Positions 59,385 through 64,000 of a stretch of DNA of 64,000 nt are shown here, in pieces (position 1 is the stretch's first letter; each line of letters begins with the position of its first letter). The DNA lies in assembly GCF_004328625.1 (NCBI RefSeq), contig NZ_CP032229.1, positions 1,116,001-1,180,000 on the forward strand, given 5' to 3'. Below the pieces are notes generated by a model that saw only the letters and a program-made list of their open reading frames with translations, did not search any database and was not told the DNA's origin. This stretch comes from Streptomyces seoulensis (GTDB lineage: Bacteria; Actinomycetota; Actinomycetes; Streptomycetales; Streptomycetaceae). Made by a program: the position numbers and the translations under genes.

Positions 59385-59750
59385 TCAGTCGGTGCCGTAG
59401 GCGGCGCGCAGGGCATCCCTGACCGTGGCGAGGGCCGTGTCGTGGTCGAGGCCGAGGCGGCGGGCGCGTTCGGCGTACGTCTGGGCGGCGGTGCTGGCCT
59501 CGCGGGTGGCGGCGGGGGCGGCGATGTAGGTGCCGTTGCGGCCGCGGGTCTCGATCACCCCGTCCGCCTCCAGCGCCCGGTACGCCTTGGCGACGGTGTT
59601 CACGGCGAGGCCGAGGGACTCCGCGAGGCCGCGCACGGTGGGCAGCCGGTACCCGGTCGGGAGGGCGCCCGCCCGCGCCTGCTCGGAGATCTGCGCCCGG
59701 ACCTGCTCGTACGGCGGCGCGCTGTCATCGATGTGGATCTTCAGGCTCAC
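59385..59750 (-). CDS. YtrA-type GntR regulator (short)
   Basis: A 121-residue GntR of the YtrA subfamily: N-terminal winged helix (YEQVRAQISEQARAGALPTG, VRGLAESLGLAVNTVAKAYR) plus a short C-terminal helix pair, no large ligand domain. These often repress ABC transporter genes, but none lies next to it. It starts at GTG 59750; a GTG 18 bases upstream is possible. It is convergent with DUF72. Confidence 0.88.
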   Translation of the reverse strand: MSLKIHIDDSAPPYEQVRAQISEQARAGALPTGYRLPTVRGLAESLGLAVNTVAKAYRALEADGVIETRGRNGTYIAAPAATREASTAAQTYAERARRLGLDHDTALATVRDALRAAYGTD

Positions 59751-59833
59751 AGGCCGATTGTCCCGCACCGGGCGCGGACGAGGGGCGGAAAATGAGAGGC
59801 GCTCCGCCGGTCCCGCCCGTACGGTGCCTGCTC

Positions 59834-60763
59834 ATGACCGTACTCGTGCGCGATCTGCGCCCCGACGTGCCGGCCGACACCGAGGGCTTCGCCCGGGTCC
59901 GACGGCTGGCGCTGCCCTACATCCTGTTCACCCCCGAGTCGGTACGCCATGTGCTCGTCCGGAGCCACCCGGCCGCGAGGTTCCGCTCGCTGGTCGCGGA
60001 GGAGGACGGCGAGGTGATCGGCACGGCGCAGGTGGCGCTGGCGCACGAGAGCACGGAGCCGGGGCAGGCGTACGTCAACGTCCATGTCCGCCCGGACCGC
60101 ACCGGCCGGGGCGCGGGGCATCTGCTGGTCGCCACCGCCGAGGAGTACCTCGCCTCGCTGGGCGCCGCCCGGCTGTACTCCTGGGTACTGGACGAGCCGG
60201 CCAGTGTGCGGTTCGCCGAACGGCACGGCTACCGCGCAGGCCGCACCGCCCGCTTCCTCCGCCTCGACCTGGCGCACAGCGCCCTCCCGCCGTTGCCGGA
60301 GACCCCGGCCGGGGTGGATCTGCGCACGGCCGCCGACTTCGCGGCCGACCCGCGCCCACTGTTCGAGCTGGACGCCGAGACCGTGGCGGACGAGCCCGGC
60401 GAGGTCACGCTCGCCTACTCCGACTACGAGGCGTGGCTGGCGGAGACCTGGGAACACCCGCTGCTGGACCTCGACTTGACCATGGTGGCCGTGGTGGACG
60501 GCCGTCCGGCCGCCTTCAGCGTGGCCTACTCCGACGGCGCCACCCGCTACTTCACCGCCATGACCGGTACCGCCCGCGCCCACCGGGGCCGGGGCCTGGC
60601 CAAGCTCGCCAAGCTGCACTCGCTGCACCGGGCCCGCGCGGCCGGCCACACCGAGGCGTTCACCGGGAACGACGCGGGCAACGGCCCGATGATCGCCATC
60701 AACAAGTGGCTCGGCTACGAGTTCTGCGCCACGGAGGTGCGGTATGTACGCGAACTCGGCTGA
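59834..60763 (+). CDS. GNAT acetyltransferase with two GNAT domains
   Basis: A 309-residue tandem GNAT protein. The first acetyl-CoA site is VHVRPDRTGRGAGHLLVATA; the second domain (~170-309) has TGTARAHRGRGLAKLAKLHS and NGPMIAINKWLGYEF. Such double-GNAT proteins acetylate small molecules or proteins (mycothiol synthase is a relative with the same layout). Substrate unknown. Its end overlaps the DUF402 start by 20 bp. Confidence 0.88.
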   Translation: MTVLVRDLRPDVPADTEGFARVRRLALPYILFTPESVRHVLVRSHPAARFRSLVAEEDGEVIGTAQVALAHESTEPGQAYVNVHVRPDRTGRGAGHLLVATAEEYLASLGAARLYSWVLDEPASVRFAERHGYRAGRTARFLRLDLAHSALPPLPETPAGVDLRTAADFAADPRPLFELDAETVADEPGEVTLAYSDYEAWLAETWEHPLLDLDLTMVAVVDGRPAAFSVAYSDGATRYFTAMTGTARAHRGRGLAKLAKLHSLHRARAAGHTEAFTGNDAGNGPMIAINKWLGYEFCATEVRYVRELG

Positions 60764-61241
60764 CACGGCACAGGAGTTGGAGGTTGTCCTCGTCAAGGCG
60801 GGCCGTACGAAAATCCGTTACCCGGCGACCCTGCTCGCGGACGACGGCACCCGCGTCTCGGTGCGCGCCCCCTGGGCGGGCGAGGGCGTACGGGACTTCG
60901 GGTTCGTGCGCTTCGAGCCGGGCGACGTGTTCACCGAGCACTACTGGCGGGACCGCTGGTACGCGGTGAAGGAGGTCCGCGCCGGGGACGGCACCCTGAA
61001 GGGCTGGTACTGCGACGTCACCCGGCCCGCCGTCCGGTCAGGCGCCGAACTGGTCGTGGAGGATCTCGACCTGGACCTGTGGGTCTCCGCCGACGGCACG
61101 GACGTACTCCGGCTGGACGAGGACGAGTTCGCCGCGAGCGGGCTGGCGGAGCGGGACCCCGGGGCGGCGGCCTTCGCCCGGTCCGCGCTGGACGAACTGG
61201 AGGCGCTGGCCCGCGCGGAGGGGCTCGCGGGCCGGCTCTGA
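60744..61241 (+). CDS. DUF402 family protein
   Basis: A 165-residue DUF402 protein, a fold shared with FomD and other nucleotide-phosphate hydrolases. The block EHYWRDRWYAVKEVRAGDGTLKG and acidic metal-binding stretch WYCDVTRPAV and DLDLDLWV with DEDEF are present. GGAGG lies six bases before the ATG, which sits inside the preceding GNAT gene (20-bp overlap), so the two are co-translated. Confidence 0.87.
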   Translation: MYANSADTAQELEVVLVKAGRTKIRYPATLLADDGTRVSVRAPWAGEGVRDFGFVRFEPGDVFTEHYWRDRWYAVKEVRAGDGTLKGWYCDVTRPAVRSGAELVVEDLDLDLWVSADGTDVLRLDEDEFAASGLAERDPGAAAFARSALDELEALARAEGLAGRL

Positions 61242-61244
61242 GCC

Positions 61245-61859
61245 TCAGATCTCGGCCAGCACCGCGTACCGCTCGTCGGTGACGGACTTGCCCCAGAGCA
61301 GCGGGTCGTCGGACAGCGGCTCCACCCGTATCCGTCCGGCGAGCGGCGCCAGCAGGCCGGTGACCTCGTCGACGGGCATCCCGACCGGGGAGAGGCTCCC
61401 CCAGACGCCCTCGACCAGCACGAACCGGCCGCCGGGGCGCAGCAGGGTGCGCCAGTGGCGCAGCACCTCGGCGGGGCGGGGCAGCGTCCACAGCACGTGC
61501 CGGACGAGGATCACGTCGTAGCCCTCCTCCCCCACCGGCGGTACGGCCGCGTCCCCGCACAACACCCGGGCGTCGTGCCCGGCGAGCTTGGCGCGGGCGC
61601 GTTCGGCCATGGCCGGGGAGGCGTCGACCCCGGTGACCCGGTGCCCCTGCTCGGCGGCGAGCAGCGCGAGGCTGCCGGTGCCGCAGCCCAGGTCGAGCAC
61701 GTCCGAGGGCGTTTCGGGCAGCCAGCCCCGCAGCCGTCCGGCCCACGCCGCCCGCACTTCGGGCGCGCGCAGGCCGTGGTCCGGTTCGTCGTCGAAGGCG
61801 GCGGCCCGGGCGTCCCAGTCCACGTCCGTCCCGGCGGTCCACTCGTTCGCGTCAGTCAT
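61245..61859 (-). CDS. Class I SAM-dependent methyltransferase
   Basis: A 204-residue methyltransferase with SAM-binding motif VLDLGCGTGSLALLAA, acidic residue in VTGVDASPAM, and motif post-I and II (CGDAAVPPVGEEGYDVILVR, PGGRFVLVEG). Substrate unknown. It overlaps the upstream GNAT gene by 4 bp (ATGA), so the two are expressed together and may modify the same molecule. Confidence 0.9.
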   Translation of the reverse strand: MTDANEWTAGTDVDWDARAAAFDDEPDHGLRAPEVRAAWAGRLRGWLPETPSDVLDLGCGTGSLALLAAEQGHRVTGVDASPAMAERARAKLAGHDARVLCGDAAVPPVGEEGYDVILVRHVLWTLPRPAEVLRHWRTLLRPGGRFVLVEGVWGSLSPVGMPVDEVTGLLAPLAGRIRVEPLSDDPLLWGKSVTDERYAVLAEI

Positions 61860-62329
61860 ACGGCAAGCGTGCCATCCAGCGGCTTGCGGTAGTGGAGCCG
61901 GTCGTAGGGGCCGTCGATGCGGCGGTCCACCAGCTCGTAGCCGTAGCGGGGGTAGATCCGCTGGTTCTCCCACATCAGGGCGTGGGTGTAGAGCCGGATC
62001 TCTCGGAGGCCGAGGGCGCGGGCGTGGGCCTCGACGAAGCGCAGCAGCCGGCGGCCGACGCCCCGGCCGTGGGCGTCGGGGTGGACGGCGATGCTGTCGA
62101 GGAGAAGGTGGTCGGGGCGGGCGCGGACGACCACGAGTCCCTCGACGGGCTCCCCTGTGAGGTAGACACACCCCTTTTTCACGTCGGCCATGTGGTCCGC
62201 CTCCATGGGCTGGGGCACCACACCGATGCGCGCGATGTAGGGACGGTAGGCGGCGTCGGTGACCGCGCGCACGGCGGGCACGTCGGCGGCCGTGGCGGCG
62301 CGGACCGGGGCTTCGGGGTGATCGTCCAT
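61856..62329 (-). CDS. GNAT family N-acetyltransferase
   Basis: A 157-residue single-domain GNAT with the acetyl-CoA motif SIAVHPDAHGRGVGRRLLRF and C-terminal NQRIYPRYGYELVDR. The acceptor is unknown. The start at 62329 (MDDHPEAPV) fits the domain; the long frame upstream is not coding. It is the first gene of a two-gene operon with the methyltransferase. Confidence 0.9.
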   Translation of the reverse strand: MDDHPEAPVRAATAADVPAVRAVTDAAYRPYIARIGVVPQPMEADHMADVKKGCVYLTGEPVEGLVVVRARPDHLLLDSIAVHPDAHGRGVGRRLLRFVEAHARALGLREIRLYTHALMWENQRIYPRYGYELVDRRIDGPYDRLHYRKPLDGTLAV

Positions 62330-62497
62330 GCCGGGCACGGTAGCGACCTGAGCCCAGTCTGAGCACGGCCTTAAGCGGACCATAAAGATCGCCCCAAGGG
62401 GGCCGGCGCAGGCCGATCCCCTGCCGTACGCGGCTAGTTTCTGAGCGTCCCCCCACGGGACCAGCCCCCTTCCAGCACACCCTTCCGAGGAGTTCCG

Positions 62498-63544
62498 ATG
62501 CCCTTCGCCACGCCCTCGACCCCGCGCGGGCGGCGTCTGCCCCGGCTGCGGGCCGCCGCCACCGCGGCCGCGCTCGGCCTGGCGCCGCTGACCCTGAGCG
62601 TGCTGGCCGCCGCGCCCGCCTCCGCGCACGGTTCGATGGGCGACCCGGTCAGCCGGGTCGCGCAGTGCTTCGCGGAGGGCCCGGAGTCCCCCGAGTCGGC
62701 GGCCTGCCGGGCGGCCGTCGCGGCGGGCGGCACCCAGGCGCTGTACGACTGGAACGGCATCCGGATCGGCGACGCGGGCGGCCGCCACCAGGAGCTGATC
62801 CCCGACGGCAAGCTGTGCAGCGCGGGGAACGACGAGTTCAAGGGCCTCGACCTGGCCCGCGCCGACTGGCCGGCGACCGGGGTGCACAGTGGCGCGTACA
62901 CCTTCAAGTACCGGGTGACCGCGCCGCACAAGGGCACCTTCGAGGTCTACGCGACCAAGCCCGGCTACGACCCGGCGAAGCCGCTGGCCTGGTCCGACCT
63001 GGACCTGGCCCGTCCGGTGGCGAAGTCCACGGACCCGGTCGCCACGGACGGCTTCTACACGTTCTCCGGCACGCTCCCCGACCGTACGGGCCGCCACCTG
63101 CTGTACGCGGTGTGGCAGCGCTCGGACAGCCCGGAGGCGTTCTACTCCTGCTCGGACGTCGACTTCGGCGGCACGACGGCGGCCGCCCCGGCCGGTACGG
63201 CCAAGGTGACCAAGTCCGCGAAGTCGGCCCCCGCGCCCACAACCCCCGCACCCACGGTCTCCGCCCCCTCGGAGCGTCAGATCGCGGCCGGCGCCGGCCG
63301 TTCCACGGTGGAGCACCACGGCCACGGCGACAACGACCCGAGCACCTCGGCGAAGCCGGTGACCCCCGCCACCCCCAACGCCCCTCAGCCGGAAGGCACT
63401 TCGGTCCCCCTGGCCGAGACCGGCACCCCCGCCGGCACCTCGTACGCGGCCATCGGCGGCGCCGCCGCCCTGGCCCTCGGTTCGGCCGCACTGTTCCTCT
63501 CGGTGCGCCAGCGCGCGACGGGCCGCGACCGCGCCGCACGCTGA
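62498..63544 (+). CDS. lpmP: Sortase-anchored AA10 lytic polysaccharide monooxygenase (LpmP-like)
   Basis: A 348-residue secreted copper enzyme. Signal cleavage after ASA exposes His44 as the N-terminal copper ligand; His130 in TGVHSGAYTF completes the histidine brace; FYSCSDVDF holds the axial Phe. A Pro/Ala/Thr linker with a His patch (EHHGHGDND) leads to the sorting signal LAETG (~306-310), a membrane helix and an Arg-rich tail. AA10 enzymes oxidatively cleave chitin-like glycans; the S. coelicolor counterpart LpmP (SCO1734, from memory) acts in morphology through cell-surface glycan. The anchoring keeps the enzyme on the wall. Confidence 0.9.
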   Translation: MPFATPSTPRGRRLPRLRAAATAAALGLAPLTLSVLAAAPASAHGSMGDPVSRVAQCFAEGPESPESAACRAAVAAGGTQALYDWNGIRIGDAGGRHQELIPDGKLCSAGNDEFKGLDLARADWPATGVHSGAYTFKYRVTAPHKGTFEVYATKPGYDPAKPLAWSDLDLARPVAKSTDPVATDGFYTFSGTLPDRTGRHLLYAVWQRSDSPEAFYSCSDVDFGGTTAAAPAGTAKVTKSAKSAPAPTTPAPTVSAPSERQIAAGAGRSTVEHHGHGDNDPSTSAKPVTPATPNAPQPEGTSVPLAETGTPAGTSYAAIGGAAALALGSAALFLSVRQRATGRDRAAR

Positions 63545-63557
63545 ACACCCCTGATCA

Positions 63558-63596
63558 CGGGGCCCTGCCGGGCGGCTCAGGCCGGGCAGGGCCCCG
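63558..63596. terminator. Bidirectional terminator
   Basis: A perfect 12-bp stem, CGGGGCCCTGCC (63558-63569) and GGCAGGGCCCCG (63585-63596), between the convergent LPMO and lipase genes. Confidence 0.8.
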
Positions 63597-63603
63597 AGTC
63601 ACA

Positions 63604-64000
63604 TCAACTGAACGCCGACGCGCAGCTGGTGGTCGTGGCGTGGGACGGGTCGAGGGCGTTGGCGACCTCGTGGTAGGCGATGCGGTCGAAGATGCCGATC
63701 GCGACGTGTTCGGAGAGGTCGAGCGGGCAGAGGTCCTGGAGGAGGACGTTGCGGACGTCGGAGCCGGTCAGGTACTGGGTGCGCCAGGGGGTGACCACCT
63801 CGTCGTACTTGGTGGCGATGACGGTGTAGTGCACCCCGGGGACGGTGTCGCCGCCCGCGTTGAGCTTGGTCATGAAGGCCGAGCCCGTGATCTGGTCGGC
63901 CAGTCCGGGCGTACTGGACTTGATGAGGTCCTCGGCGCCGGGGAAGTACGGCAGCAGGTTGGTGAGGCCGCTCAGGTCGGTGCCGTGGTTGCTGGGGGCG
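63604..64000 (-). CDS. Secreted alpha/beta-hydrolase lipase, C-terminal part (continues beyond window)
   Basis: The last 132 residues of a lipase of the actinobacterial class 2/EstA type; the start is outside the window. Catalytic Asp is probable in IATKYDEVVTPWRTQYL and His in EHVAIGIFDRIAYHEV (HVAI). Two Cys near the end (LLQDLCPLD, TTTSCASAF) suggest a disulfide. The nucleophile Ser is not visible. Secretion is inferred from the family. Confidence 0.82.
   Translation of the reverse strand, partial: APSNHGTDLSGLTNLLPYFPGAEDLIKSSTPGLADQITGSAFMTKLNAGGDTVPGVHYTVIATKYDEVVTPWRTQYLTGSDVRNVLLQDLCPLDLSEHVAIGIFDRIAYHEVANALDPSHATTTSCASAFS

Overview
The window is a high-GC actinobacterial chromosome segment, almost certainly from a Streptomyces. 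The evidence is the very high GC at third codon positions, frequent GTG starts, 4-nt stop/start overlaps (ATGA, GTGA, one TTGA), and a long and a short chaplin side by side. From memory, the gene order resembles the S. coelicolor core region from chpC/chpH through the gluconate operon, soxR and hmgA to the sortase-anchored LPMO LpmP. I could not run a synteny comparison. I see no prophage, rRNA operon, intact transposase, CRISPR array or obvious secondary-metabolite cluster.

Layout. 1-4.4 kb: end of a RecD-like helicase, two small conserved proteins, chaplins chpC and chpH, an M20 peptidase. 4.5-8.8 kb: tRNA-Leu(GAG), a YchJ-family protein and the gluconate module (GntR repressor divergent from kinase, permease and an SDR dehydrogenase). 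8.8-14.8 kb: a cytochrome b/molybdopterin oxidoreductase pair, a DMT transporter, a Nudix hydrolase, tandem DUF202 proteins and a quinone-reductase-like enzyme, with a MITE-like inverted-repeat element filling one intergenic gap. 15-18.8 kb: phosphotransferase + acyl-CoA dehydrogenase + TetR + SDR, resembling a split ACAD10/11 (LvaA/LvaC-like) 4-hydroxyacyl-CoA module. 18.9-25.3 kb: NamZ-type hydrolase, a large secreted penicillin-acylase-family enzyme, a BKACE-like protein and SoxR. 25.4-34.8 kb: MaoC, three TetR regulators, acyl-CoA dehydrogenase, zinc alcohol dehydrogenase, EamA transporter and a MopB-family oxidoreductase. Several matching palindromes suggest small TetR regulons. 34.9-39.9 kb: homogentisate dioxygenase with an unusual leader, a GntR/UTRA regulator, an orphan type-ISP specificity domain and a CaiB-type CoA-transferase.

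40-48.7 kb: an ECF sigma/anti-sigma pair (SigK/RskA type) divergent from DUF4331, TPR and NicO-type metal-transporter genes, then a membrane Ser/Thr kinase and a secreted SGNH lipase. 49.7-57.3 kb: a tightly overlapping glycan operon (two GT2 glycosyltransferases, a NodB-type deacetylase, a 1183-residue fusion of a MOP-type flippase with a polytopic glycosyltransferase-like half) facing a membrane-anchored GH39-like glycosidase. 57.4-64 kb: an AAA ATPase, DUF72, YtrA-type GntR, GNATs, DUF402, a methyltransferase, the sortase-anchored LPMO and the C-terminus of a secreted lipase.

Themes. Much of the content is cell-envelope biology: chaplins, sortase substrates, LPMO, NamZ, the glycan operon and secreted hydrolases. 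Most of the rest is acyl-CoA and aromatic catabolism under TetR/GntR control. The most interesting items are the glycan operon with its fusion protein, the split ACAD10/11 module, the shared TetR palindromes, the MITE-like element whose ends supply the stop codons of both neighbours, and the repeat-derived N-terminus and double-dyad leader of hmgA.
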